This document shows positions 29,463-37,812 of a DNA stretch of 64,000 nt, piece by piece (position 1 is the first letter of the stretch; each line of letters begins with the position of its first letter). The translations under genes and the position numbers were made by a program. The notes beneath the pieces are model-generated. The model was not told the DNA's origin. It did no database searches and saw only the letters and a program-made list of their open reading frames with translations. Source of the stretch: Tenacibaculum sp. 190524A02b (GTDB lineage Bacteria; Bacteroidota; Bacteroidia; Flavobacteriales; Flavobacteriaceae); assembly GCF_964036645.1 (NCBI RefSeq), contig NZ_OZ038525.1, forward strand, positions 1,349,501-1,413,500, in the 5' to 3' direction.

Positions 29463-30189
29463 AGGTGGGAATTATTAGTTCTTCATTAAACTTATACCCT
29501 ACCCCCCATGAAGTTCTTATGAACTTAGGATTTATCATATCTTCTTCGATCTTACTTCGTAATCTATTAATATGTGAATTCACAGTATGTCTATACCCTT
29601 CAAAATCGTACCCCCATACTAACTCTAAAAGTTTTTCCCTACTGTATACTTTACCTGGATTTGATGCCATTAAAACAAGCAACTCAAATTCCTTAGGTGA
29701 TAAACTCACTTCCTTATTCTTTATTAAAACCTTCCGTTTCTCTTTATTAATAAATAACTCCTTAAACGTTAATTCATTGTTTATTTGTACAATTTTTTTA
29801 TTATTTCTTGCATTATCAAACCTTCTAGTAACAGCTTTTACCCTAGCTATAAACTCTCTAACACTAAAAGGTTTGGTCATATAGTCATCAGCTCCTAACT
29901 CTAAACTTAGAACTTTATCTAACTCTTCTGTCTTAGCTGTTAGCATAATAATAGGTGTTTGTTTAACTAAACGTATTTGTTTACAAACTTCAACTCCATC
30001 TAATTTAGGTAAAGTGATATCCAAAACTACTAAAGAAAACTCTTCTTTTAAAGCAATGTCTAATCCTTTATCTCCTTCAAAGGCTTTTACAATAGTATAA
30101 CCTAAATCTTTAAGGTGTATTTCTAATAATTGTGCTATGGAAGCATCATCCTCTATAATAAGTACTTTCTTCATTAATTGATCTATCAA
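29434..30189 (-). CDS. OmpR/PhoB-family response regulator
   Basis: 251 residues from the ATG at 30189. The Met at 30174 (MKKVLIIEDD) is the more typical family start and may be the real one. The receiver domain has acidic ED-D, phospho-acceptor D57 (VVLDITLPKLDG) and K107 (YMTKPFS). The C-terminal winged helix carries SLSPKEFELLVLMASNPG and YRHTVNSHINRLRSKIE. It is partner of the overlapping histidine kinase. Tandem 11-bp repeats in the divergent region are a candidate binding site. Confidence 0.94.
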   Translation of the reverse strand: MIDQLMKKVLIIEDDASIAQLLEIHLKDLGYTIVKAFEGDKGLDIALKEEFSLVVLDITLPKLDGVEVCKQIRLVKQTPIIMLTAKTEELDKVLSLELGADDYMTKPFSVREFIARVKAVTRRFDNARNNKKIVQINNELTFKELFINKEKRKVLIKNKEVSLSPKEFELLVLMASNPGKVYSREKLLELVWGYDFEGYRHTVNSHINRLRSKIEEDMINPKFIRTSWGVGYKFNEELIIPTYEKTQNGIE

Positions 30190-30252
30190 AATATCTAAGA
30201 CGGGTTATTGCTAACATATAAAATTTAGGTGTGATATAAAAATGATTTTTTC

Positions 30253-30274
30253 GTGACACTTCTGTGATACTTAT
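30253..30274. promoter_or_regulatory. Candidate OmpR-type operator (tandem 11-bp repeats)
   Basis: GTGACACTTCT directly followed by GTGATACTTAT: two 11-base units matching at 9 of 11 positions. Tandem repeats with an 11-base period are the usual sites for OmpR/PhoB regulators, whose gene starts 64 bases away. The operon starting at 30353 is the likely target, along with the regulator itself. This is inferred from pattern only. Confidence 0.5.
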
Positions 30275-30352
30275 CAGATTTCTTTACATCATTAAAATTT
30301 AGCTGCAGCATTTTAATACGTAACAAATAAATATTAACCTAAAAACTATTTC

Positions 30353-31987
30353 ATGAAAAAATCAGCTTTTACAACTAGCTCTAACTCTTTAGAGCTATAC
30401 AAGAACAATGAAGAAGAGGATGTAGTTAAAAGTGAAATAAATTTTAACTCTATTGAAAAACTGTCCCTTAGAGATCAGCATCTTTTCATTAAATATGGTT
30501 TTGCTCAAAAAATAGCACCATCGTTTAAAAATGTATTAAATGCTTTTGAATATTGGTTATCAAAAACTCCTAATTCAATAGCTGCAGAATTTGCTAACGA
30601 AACTATAACTTATAGGGAGTTAGATAATGAAGCTACAATTTTAGCTTTGATACTAAAACAAAAAGGAGTAAAATCTGGCGACACAATAGGCCTCTACACT
30701 CATCGATCTTTACATTTATTAATAGGTATTGTTGCCTCTTTGAAACTAGGTACCATTTATGTACCACAAGATCCTAGAATTGTTCCCCCGAAAATGCTAG
30801 AAGAAATTAGTAATTTAAGTAATCAAAAATTTATATTAACCTTATCTGATTACAAAGAGCAAGTAACATACTTTCAAAGCAAACAAACCGTATTAATTGA
30901 TAAAGAACTCAACAGAAAAATTTACAGGAACCTATATGGTAATATTAAACTTATTAATTATAAAAATAGTAATACCAATAAAACTTGTTTTATCTTATTT
31001 ACATCAGGAACTACGGGTATTCCCAATGGAGTACAAGTTACTCACAAAAATCTATGCAACATTCTATATAGTTCTCCTGGAAATCTAGGCATAAAACCTG
31101 GATTGAAAGTAGCTCAAATTCTAAATATTTCATTTGATATGGCTGCATGGGAAATTTTAGGTTGTCTTGGAAATGGTGGCACACTACTTATAAGAGGTAA
31201 AGACATTGCTGAGACAGCTCAAAAAGCAAATGTAATTATTGCAACTCCAACTGTTTTAACAACTATTGATGTTACTAAATGTAAGCAAATTAAAACTGTA
31301 GCCGTTGCTGGTGAACCTTGCCCAGTTATTTTAGCAGACACTTGGTCAAGAGCTTGCAATTTTTATAACTGTTGTGGTCCTACAGAAACTACCATTGTAA
31401 ACACCATGAAAAAATGTATACCTGGCACTAGTGAACTTTCTATTGGCAAACCAACTCCTAACAACACTGTATACATACTAAACGAAGATCTATCACCAAC
31501 TAAAATTGGTGAAGTAGGAATAATGTGGGCTGGTGGAGACTGTGTTACTAAAGGTTATATCAACAACAAAGAACTAAACACAAAGAAATATACAACTGAT
31601 CCATTCTTAAATGATGGAAGCATTATGTTTAATACAGGAGATTTAGGAAGATGGAATGAGCAAGGTGAGTTAATACATTATGGTAGAATTGACGATCAAG
31701 TAAAAATCAAAGGGTTTAGAGTTGAATTAGATTCAATAAGTAAAATTATAGAAAGTTTCTCTGAAGTAAAAAGAGCTGTTACTATTAAGTATCAAACTTA
31801 TCTTGTTGCTTTTATCAGTCTTCATACAACACAAACAAACACTTTATTAGAATCAATTAAAAAGGCTATAGAAAAAGATCTGCCTTACTATTATTTACCC
31901 AGTGAGTTTATTTTCCTAGAAGAACTTCCTAAAACATCTAGAGGTAAAATTGATAAAAGAAAACTAAAAGAAACTTTAACTAAATAA
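30353..31987 (+). CDS. Free-standing adenylation (AMP-binding) enzyme, TmpB/NRPS-like
   Basis: 544 residues. A full ANL-type adenylation domain (ATP loop LFTSGTTGIPNG, core FDMAAWEILG, CCGPTETT, NTGDLGRW, A8 GRIDDQVKIKGFRVEL and A10 lysine in TSRGKIDKRKL) follows a 60-residue N-terminal extension. No carrier domain and no condensation domain are present. The selectivity pocket reads D-M-W-A-A-A-C-I-V, which matches no code I know. It should activate a carboxylic or amino acid as the adenylate. The next gene, 3 bases on, encodes a membrane flavoprotein. This pairing recalls fungal TmpB, where both parts are one polypeptide (from memory). Confidence 0.85.
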   Translation: MKKSAFTTSSNSLELYKNNEEEDVVKSEINFNSIEKLSLRDQHLFIKYGFAQKIAPSFKNVLNAFEYWLSKTPNSIAAEFANETITYRELDNEATILALILKQKGVKSGDTIGLYTHRSLHLLIGIVASLKLGTIYVPQDPRIVPPKMLEEISNLSNQKFILTLSDYKEQVTYFQSKQTVLIDKELNRKIYRNLYGNIKLINYKNSNTNKTCFILFTSGTTGIPNGVQVTHKNLCNILYSSPGNLGIKPGLKVAQILNISFDMAAWEILGCLGNGGTLLIRGKDIAETAQKANVIIATPTVLTTIDVTKCKQIKTVAVAGEPCPVILADTWSRACNFYNCCGPTETTIVNTMKKCIPGTSELSIGKPTPNNTVYILNEDLSPTKIGEVGIMWAGGDCVTKGYINNKELNTKKYTTDPFLNDGSIMFNTGDLGRWNEQGELIHYGRIDDQVKIKGFRVELDSISKIIESFSEVKRAVTIKYQTYLVAFISLHTTQTNTLLESIKKAIEKDLPYYYLPSEFIFLEELPKTSRGKIDKRKLKETLTK

Positions 31988-31990
31988 ATC

Positions 31991-33304
31991 ATGGAAAATA
32001 TCACATTACCTCCTAAAAAAAGTCTTTTATATAGATTAGGAAAGCATCCTTGGTTCATTCCATATCACAGGTTATTTATATTAATAACTCTTATCAATAC
32101 TATAGTGTTTATAAAAGCACTTACCACTTGGAACTGGTTTCAAGCTGACGGTATTGCTTTAAATAAAATAGCACAAATTATACTATTTAATTTTGCTCTA
32201 GGTATTTTAATTAGACAACAATACGTTATCAATTTGCTATTTAAAATAGCGACTAGTGCTCCAAAATCTTGGCCTTTATTTATTAGAAGAATATGCGCTA
32301 AAATTTATCACTTTGGAGGTATTCATAGTTCCAGTACAAGTATGGGTACACTATGGTATTTTGCCTTTGTAGGCTCACTTTACCATCATTATTTAAACGA
32401 TTTACCTGGTGTTAATTTAAGTGTTATTATCATTACCTCTGTAATTTTAGTTTTACTAACGATTATTATTATTATGGCTTTGCCAAAAATGAGAGCTAAA
32501 TATCATAATCAATTTGAACTAACGCATAGGCTTGGTGGCTGGACTGTACTAATTCTTTTTTGGGTACAAATGTTTTTATTTATAGGTATTCAAAACACTC
32601 CTAAAAGTATTTTGTCTAGTATAGATTTTTGGATTCTAATTACATTAACAATTAGTGTAGTATTACCATGGTTACGTTTGAAAAAAGTAGACATTGACAT
32701 TGTTAGACCTTCCAATCATGTTGCCTTAACTTCTTTCAATTATGGTGTTACTCCTTTTGCAGGTTCTTCAACCGCGTTGAGTAGAAACCCTTTATTAGAA
32801 TGGCACTCTTTTGCTAATGTTCCTTCTCCAGACAAAGATGGTTTTAGGCTAACAATTTCCAGAGCTGGTGATTGGACTGGAAACTTTATTTCCGATAAGC
32901 CAGAAAAAATTTGGGTAAAAGGAATCCCTACGGCTGGCGTTGGTAATGTAGATAAGCTCTTTAATAAAGTTATTTGGGTAGCTACTGGTAGTGGTATTGG
33001 TCCATGCTTACCTCATTTACTTTTAAATGAAACCCCTTCAGTATTAGTTTGGGCAACAAGAAACCCAGCTAAAACATACGGAGAAGAGTTAGTAAATGAA
33101 ATTAAAGCAGTACAACCCAATGCCATTATTTGGGATACAGATGCAGATGGCAAACCTGACTTAGTTAAGCTTGCCTATAAAACTTACAAAGAATTTGATG
33201 CTGAAGCTGTTATATGTATTTCTAATCAAAAACTTACACAAAAGGTTGTTCATGGTATGGAAGAAAGAGGTATTCCTGCCTATGGAGCAATCTGGGACTC
33301 ATAA
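31991..33304 (+). CDS. Membrane oxidoreductase with ferric-reductase-like core and FAD/NAD domain (TmpA-like)
   Basis: 437 residues. About six membrane helices occupy residues 26-230, with histidines suited to haem binding (PYHRLF, IYHFGGIHSSS, SLYHHYL, ELTHRLGGW). The C-terminal 200 residues resemble a ferredoxin-reductase module: ISRAGDWTG, which fits a flavin loop, and WVATGSGIGPCLPHL, the nucleotide-binding glycine motif. It would carry electrons from NAD(P)H through flavin and possibly haem across the inner membrane. It resembles the fungal TmpA membrane flavoproteins. The 3-base gap to the adenylation gene and the 23-base gap to a crotonase suggest one pathway. Confidence 0.75.
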   Translation: MENITLPPKKSLLYRLGKHPWFIPYHRLFILITLINTIVFIKALTTWNWFQADGIALNKIAQIILFNFALGILIRQQYVINLLFKIATSAPKSWPLFIRRICAKIYHFGGIHSSSTSMGTLWYFAFVGSLYHHYLNDLPGVNLSVIIITSVILVLLTIIIIMALPKMRAKYHNQFELTHRLGGWTVLILFWVQMFLFIGIQNTPKSILSSIDFWILITLTISVVLPWLRLKKVDIDIVRPSNHVALTSFNYGVTPFAGSSTALSRNPLLEWHSFANVPSPDKDGFRLTISRAGDWTGNFISDKPEKIWVKGIPTAGVGNVDKLFNKVIWVATGSGIGPCLPHLLLNETPSVLVWATRNPAKTYGEELVNEIKAVQPNAIIWDTDADGKPDLVKLAYKTYKEFDAEAVICISNQKLTQKVVHGMEERGIPAYGAIWDS

Positions 33305-33327
33305 AAATTAAATTAAATACTATATAA

Positions 33328-34101
33328 ATGAATGTACTATTTGAACAAATAGATAGGGTTGTTATTGCCAAATTAAATCGACCCAGTGCTCTCAATGCAC
33401 TAAACTCTGACATCATGTACGAACTTATTTCGGCCTTAGAAAAGTATGATAAATCACCATCTGTAGGGTGTATTGTAATCACCGGTAATGAAAATATATT
33501 TTGCGCTGGAGCAGACATAAAGGAAATGGCTAGTAAAAGCTTTTCTCAGATGTTTGAAGAAGATTACTTTGGTTATTGGGAGACCTTTACTAAAATTAAA
33601 ACTCCAATTATTGCTGCCGTTTCAGGGTATGCCTTAGGAGGTGGCTGTGAACTAGCCATGATGTGTGATACTATAATTGCTTCTGAAGCTGCTGTTTTTG
33701 GACAACCAGAAATTAAATTAGGGGTTATTCCAGGTATTGGAGGAACTCAAAGACTAACCTCACTCGTTGGAAAGTCTAAAGCCATGGATATTATCCTATC
33801 AGGAAGAAACATATACATTGAAGAAGCTGAACAAATTGGTTTGGTTTCTAAAGTACTTCCAAAAAATAACTTTTTACAAGAAGTAATAAGTTATGCGCAG
33901 AATATTGCTAATTATTCTAAAACCGCACTAATAGCCTCTAAGGAAGCTATTAATCAATCATTAGAATGTAGTTTAAAAGACGGAATTGTTTTCGAACGAC
34001 GAATTTTTCACGCTATGTTCAATACACAAGATCAAAAAGAAGGCATGAATGCCTTTTTAGAAAAAAGATCACCAAACTTTAATTCAATTTATCAACATTA
34101 A
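33328..34101 (+). CDS. Enoyl-CoA hydratase/isomerase (crotonase) family protein
   Basis: 257 residues with crotonase motifs: oxyanion-hole ITGNENIFCAGADIKEMA, GGGCELAMMCD with the first catalytic Glu, and FGQPEIKLGVIPGIGGTQRL with the second. Both glutamates of hydratases are kept, so hydratase activity on an enoyl-CoA or enoyl thioester is likely. It is third in the adenylation/flavoprotein operon, so its substrate may be made there rather than in general beta-oxidation. Confidence 0.92.
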   Translation: MNVLFEQIDRVVIAKLNRPSALNALNSDIMYELISALEKYDKSPSVGCIVITGNENIFCAGADIKEMASKSFSQMFEEDYFGYWETFTKIKTPIIAAVSGYALGGGCELAMMCDTIIASEAAVFGQPEIKLGVIPGIGGTQRLTSLVGKSKAMDIILSGRNIYIEEAEQIGLVSKVLPKNNFLQEVISYAQNIANYSKTALIASKEAINQSLECSLKDGIVFERRIFHAMFNTQDQKEGMNAFLEKRSPNFNSIYQH

Positions 34102-34123
34102 AATTCAAATCAACTTTATAATC

Positions 34124-34840
34124 ATGAAAAAATTAATTTCAATCAGTATCGTATTATTATGCTTAACATTTACTGTTAATGCACAAGAAAAGGAAGAAAA
34201 AAAGAGCAAAACATCCTTTGCAATTATGCCTATTCATAATAGTGGAGCTGGCTTTAACAATGTATTCTTAGGCTCTCATGAAATTAAACCTAAAACCAAT
34301 TTAACTTTTTACAGTGTTTTTTGGGTTAACCCATCTTTTGGTAATCAAGGAAAAGACTTGTTCTTAGAAACAGGAATTGGTTTAGGATATTCTTTAGCGG
34401 ACAACAAGTTATACTTAAACCCTAGTTTAGGTTTTGGACATGGTAAATTACTTTCTGGGGCAGCAGAAACAAAAATAGCTGAAAGTCTTATTCCTAGCTT
34501 ATTTATGGTTTATAATAATGGAAATTTTGAATTTGAAGGGTATACAGCCTATTATATGAGTTTACGTGGTGAAGGAAGTTCACAAGACTTGATGCTTAAC
34601 TGGGCTATACCTGGGTATAAAGTAAGTAAAAGTTTTTCTTTTGGTGCTTTCTACGAACATTTAGGTCAAACTAGAGTTGATGTTGGTGATACAGTTACAT
34701 TATATCAATATTTAGGTGCTTATGTTAAAACAACTCTTAATAATGGAGTTTGGTTTAGATTTGCTGCTGGTCCAAATATTTCTGGAGACCGTACTAACTC
34801 AAAAGAGTTTTATAAAATTCAAGCATTTATTCCAATATAA
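34124..34840 (+). CDS. Exported beta-barrel-like protein of unknown function
   Basis: 238 residues with a signal peptide (ISIVLLCLTFTVNAQ). The mature part alternates polar and hydrophobic residues with aromatic girdles (LTFYSVFWVNPSFG, GIGLGYSLADNKLYLNPSLG, WFRFAAGPNISG), the look of an outer-membrane beta barrel of about ten strands. No family was recognised. It is the last gene of the operon starting at 30353, 22 bases after the crotonase. It might be a channel for the substrate or product of that operon (inferred). Confidence 0.65.
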   Translation: MKKLISISIVLLCLTFTVNAQEKEEKKSKTSFAIMPIHNSGAGFNNVFLGSHEIKPKTNLTFYSVFWVNPSFGNQGKDLFLETGIGLGYSLADNKLYLNPSLGFGHGKLLSGAAETKIAESLIPSLFMVYNNGNFEFEGYTAYYMSLRGEGSSQDLMLNWAIPGYKVSKSFSFGAFYEHLGQTRVDVGDTVTLYQYLGAYVKTTLNNGVWFRFAAGPNISGDRTNSKEFYKIQAFIPI

Positions 34841-34927
34841 ACATCTAGTAAAAAACTTCCCGACATTAGTATTGGGAAAGTAGCTTTGGTTTATTACCCA
34901 GCGATTAAAAGCTGTTTATATATGCTA

Positions 34928-34970
34928 AGCCCTATCTATTATTAATTATATAGATAGGGCTTTTATATAT
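34928..34970 (+). terminator. Terminator of the adenylation/flavoprotein operon
   Basis: A perfect 12-bp stem AGCCCTATCTAT / ATAGATAGGGCT with a 10-base AT loop, followed by TTTATATAT. It lies 88 bases past the last gene. Confidence 0.8.
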
Positions 34971-35235
34971 ATTGTCAGTTAATTTAAAATAAGTACTGTT
35001 CTTAAAAATTAGTAACGTAAAATTCCACACTTCAGGATATCATCTTATTTTAACTAGATTCCAAACCATTTTTTATATAATCAATTTTAAACTAATAGAA
35101 TTAACGATTAAATATTTCTCACTATTAAATATAAATTATTTTTATGTAATATTATTTTCTGTAAATAGTACTATATAGATTTTAATTCACATTTAATCTA
35201 TTAGTTTTAATATGCAAACCAAATAATTTTCACAT

Positions 35236-35260
35236 AAAAAAAACCGCCTAAAAAGGCAGT
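35236..35260 (-). terminator. Terminator of rny
   Basis: The minus strand reads ACTGCC, loop TTTTTA, GGCGGT (one G-U pair), then a run of eight T. It lies 30 bases past the rny stop. Confidence 0.85.
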
Positions 35261-35289
35261 TTCTTCTTATTTTTTTAACTTAAGATATA

Positions 35290-36855
35290 TTACTTAGCTA
35301 CATTAACAGCTCTTGTCTCTCTAATTACAGTTACTTTAACCTGTCCAGGATACGTCATATCATTTTGTATTTTTTGAGAAATATTAAACGATAATTCAGC
35401 AGCCTTTTCATCATTTACTTTTGCACTTTCAACCATTACACGTAACTCTCTACCTGCTTGAATTGCATAAGCTTTTTGAACTCCATTAAATCCAAATGCA
35501 ATATCTTCTAAATCTTTTAAACGTTGGATATAACTATCTAGTACTTGACGACGTGCTCCTGGTCTAGCACCAGATATAGCATCGCAAACTTGTACTATTG
35601 GCGCTAACATGGTTTTCATCTCTATCTCATCATGGTGTGCTCCTATAGCATTACAAACATCTTTCTTTTCCCCATACTTCTCAGCCCATTGCATACCTAA
35701 TAATGCATGTGGTAACTCACTTTCAGTTTCAGGTACTTTACCTATATCATGTAATAACCCTGCTCTTTTAGCTGCTTTTGCATTTAAGCCCATTTCTGCA
35801 GCCATAAGTCCACAAAGATTCGCTACTTCACGTGAATGCTGTAATAAATTTTGACCATAAGAAGAACGATATTTCATACGCCCAACTGTTTTAATTAACT
35901 CTGGATGTAAACCATGAATTCCTAAATCAATTACCGTACGTTTACCTACTTCTATAATTTCTTGATTAATTTGCTTTTCAGTTTTACGAACAATTTCTTC
36001 TATTCTTGCTGGATGAATCCTACCGTCTGTTACCAATTTATGCATTGATAATCTAGCTATTTCTCTACGAACAGGATCAAAACAAGATAATATAATTGCC
36101 TCCGGCGTATCATCTACTATAATTTCAACTCCAGTAGCAGCTTCTAAAGCTCTAATATTACGCCCTTCACGTCCAATTATTCTACCTTTTACATCATCAG
36201 ACTCCAAGTTAAATACAGACACACAATTCTCAATAGCTTGCTCTACCCCTACTCTTTGAATAGTATTTAACACTACTTTTCTCGCTTCTTGTTGAGCTGT
36301 CATTTTAGCTTCTTCAACAGTATCTTGTATAAAAGACATTGCATCTGCTTTAGCTTCTTCTTTTAATGATGCTACAAGTTCTGTTTTTGCTTCGTCTGCA
36401 GATAAACCAGAAATTTGTTCTAGCATATCTACATGGCGTTTATGTAGTTTTTCAACTTCAGACTCTCTTTTTTCTATATATTCAATTTTATAATCGTAGT
36501 CAGCCTCTTTCTTTTCTAATGATTTATTTAACTTTTTGTTTTTATCTAATTCAGAAGATATTTGGCTTTCTTTATCTCTAATTCTTTTTTCTACATCTGA
36601 TACTTTCTTTTCCCTTGATAAAATTACTTTTTCATGCTCAGCTTTAAGCTCTATAAACTTTTCTTTTGCTTGTAAAATTTTATCTTTCTTTATTGCGTCA
36701 GCCTCAACTTTAGCTTCTTTTACTATTCTTTTGGCTTCTTTATTTGTTTCTTGTATTAATTTATTTGCTTTTGATTTTTCTAACATTTTCGCGATAAAAA
36801 AACCTATCGCTAAACCTATAATTCCTGCTAAAACAGGAAATAATACTCCCTCCAT
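35290..36855 (-). CDS. rny: Ribonuclease Y
   Basis: 521 residues. An N-terminal membrane helix ([21 protein letters not shown]) is followed by a long coiled coil (about 25-200), a KH RNA-binding domain ([19 protein letters not shown]) and an HD phosphodiesterase domain ([31 protein letters not shown]). RNase Y is a membrane-bound endonuclease that starts mRNA decay. It lies just downstream of the zapA and 6S RNA genes on the same strand, a common arrangement in Flavobacteriia. Confidence 0.96.
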   Translation of the reverse strand: MEGVLFPVLAGIIGLAIGFFIAKMLEKSKANKLIQETNKEAKRIVKEAKVEADAIKKDKILQAKEKFIELKAEHEKVILSREKKVSDVEKRIRDKESQISSELDKNKKLNKSLEKKEADYDYKIEYIEKRESEVEKLHKRHVDMLEQISGLSADEAKTELVASLKEEAKADAMSFIQDTVEEAKMTAQQEARKVVLNTIQRVGVEQAIENCVSVFNLESDDVKGRIIGREGRNIRALEAATGVEIIVDDTPEAIILSCFDPVRREIARLSMHKLVTDGRIHPARIEEIVRKTEKQINQEIIEVGKRTVIDLGIHGLHPELIKTVGRMKYRSSYGQNLLQHSREVANLCGLMAAEMGLNAKAAKRAGLLHDIGKVPETESELPHALLGMQWAEKYGEKKDVCNAIGAHHDEIEMKTMLAPIVQVCDAISGARPGARRQVLDSYIQRLKDLEDIAFGFNGVQKAYAIQAGRELRVMVESAKVNDEKAAELSFNISQKIQNDMTYPGQVKVTVIRETRAVNVAK

Positions 36856-36873
36856 AATTTTGATTTACTTGTA

Positions 36874-37040
36874 TAAAAAAAGCCTACATTAATAGGGTTT
36901 TATAAACTCCAGATAAACAGGTTTAGGACTAACTGACTGATCAAGAATCCGAAACAAAGCCGGCACACTTTACTAATCAAGACTTATCCTTTTTAATTTA
37001 ATAGTGTTGAGTTTATTAAACAATGTACTAATGTAGGCAG
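36874..37040 (-). ncRNA. ssrS: 6S RNA
   Basis: About 165 bases on the minus strand. The ends close with a perfect 10-bp stem: GCCTACATTA at 37038-37029 and TAATGTAGGC at 36891-36882, followed by a run of seven T. The long interior can fold as a bulged hairpin of about 140 nt, the shape of 6S RNA, which mimics an open promoter and binds RNA polymerase holoenzyme. It starts 33 bases after the zapA stop, and zapA-ssrS linkage is conserved in many bacteria. The call rests on structure and position, not on a covariance search. Confidence 0.72.
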
Positions 37041-37072
37041 TATATTAATATGTTATTTCTAAAGAACGTTAT

Positions 37073-37360
37073 TTATAAATGTGCGTCTAACATTTCTGTT
37101 AACGACTGTATTTTTTCTAATACTTCAGTATCTTCTTCCTCTTTATTCATGGACATTAAAGCTACTTTTGAAGCAAATTGTAAGGCACACATAGCTAATA
37201 CATCTTGTTTATCAGCTACAGCATAACTTTCTTCAAATTTAGCAATTAATTTATTAATGTCTTTTGCAGCCTTTCGTAATCCTTCTTCTTCCTTCGTGTC
37301 TTTCACTGTTAACGGATAGGTTCTCCCTGCTATTATAACATTAACTTTTAATTTTGTCAT
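37073..37360 (-). CDS. zapA: Cell division protein ZapA
   Basis: 95 residues. ZapA-type N-terminus (KLKVNVIIAGRTYPLTVKDTKEEEGLRKAAKDIN) and C-terminal coiled coil. ZapA cross-links FtsZ filaments at the Z ring. It lies 13 bases after a small coiled-coil gene and just before the 6S RNA. Confidence 0.92.
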   Translation of the reverse strand: MTKLKVNVIIAGRTYPLTVKDTKEEEGLRKAAKDINKLIAKFEESYAVADKQDVLAMCALQFASKVALMSMNKEEEDTEVLEKIQSLTEMLDAHL

Positions 37361-37373
37361 GTTAAAGAACTTT

Positions 37374-37664
37374 TTAGGTATTTAAGAGTTTAATACATTT
37401 GTCTAACTCTCTAACCAAAGCGTTTATCTTGAGTTTTGTTTCTCTTGTATTTTCGTTACTGCCTTCAATAGTTTTTGCAACTTTCAACAAATCATATTCT
37501 TTTTGCTTTGCCTCTATTTCTTGTTGCTTCTCTTCCAATAAAGCTTGTAATTTAGCATTGTCTTGAAATAATATTCTATTTTCTTCTTTCAAAAATTCAT
37601 AATATGAAAGTAATTTTTTCAACTTATCTTCCAGTAAATGAATTGCTTCTTGAGTATTACTCAT
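37374..37664 (-). CDS. Small coiled-coil protein upstream of zapA
   Basis: 96 residues, almost entirely heptad-patterned coiled coil (LLEDKLKKLLSYYEFLKEEN, then LQALLEEKQQEIEAKQKEYD). It has no signal or membrane segment. It is encoded 13 bases upstream of zapA, suggesting a role in the divisome, perhaps ZapB-like; the resemblance is only structural. Confidence 0.75.
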   Translation of the reverse strand: MSNTQEAIHLLEDKLKKLLSYYEFLKEENRILFQDNAKLQALLEEKQQEIEAKQKEYDLLKVAKTIEGSNENTRETKLKINALVRELDKCIKLLNT

Positions 37665-37785
37665 TTATTATAGAGAATAAAACTATTGTTACAAAGTTAT
37701 TAATATAGATTAATTTAACAAAATTTTTACAGCTTTTTAGTATAAAACTGATTTCCAACAGAGTAAATGTTTGTGATTATTTTAT

Positions 37786-37793
37786 TAGTTTTG
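37786..37793 (+). promoter_or_regulatory. -7 promoter element of the M23 peptidase operon
   Basis: TAGTTTTG matches TAnnTTTG, 19 bases before the TTG start codon. The implied leader is very short. Confidence 0.4.
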
Positions 37794-37812
37794 TAATAAA
37801 ACTATTGCAATT

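Larger units (their letters stand above)
34841..35289. other. Gene-free stretch between convergent operons
   Basis: 449 bases without a convincing gene. It holds a small imperfect hairpin (34857-34879, TTCCC/GGGAA), a strong terminator at 34928-34961, a 250-base AT-rich spacer with nothing recognised, and the rny terminator at 35243-35260. Confidence 0.6.
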
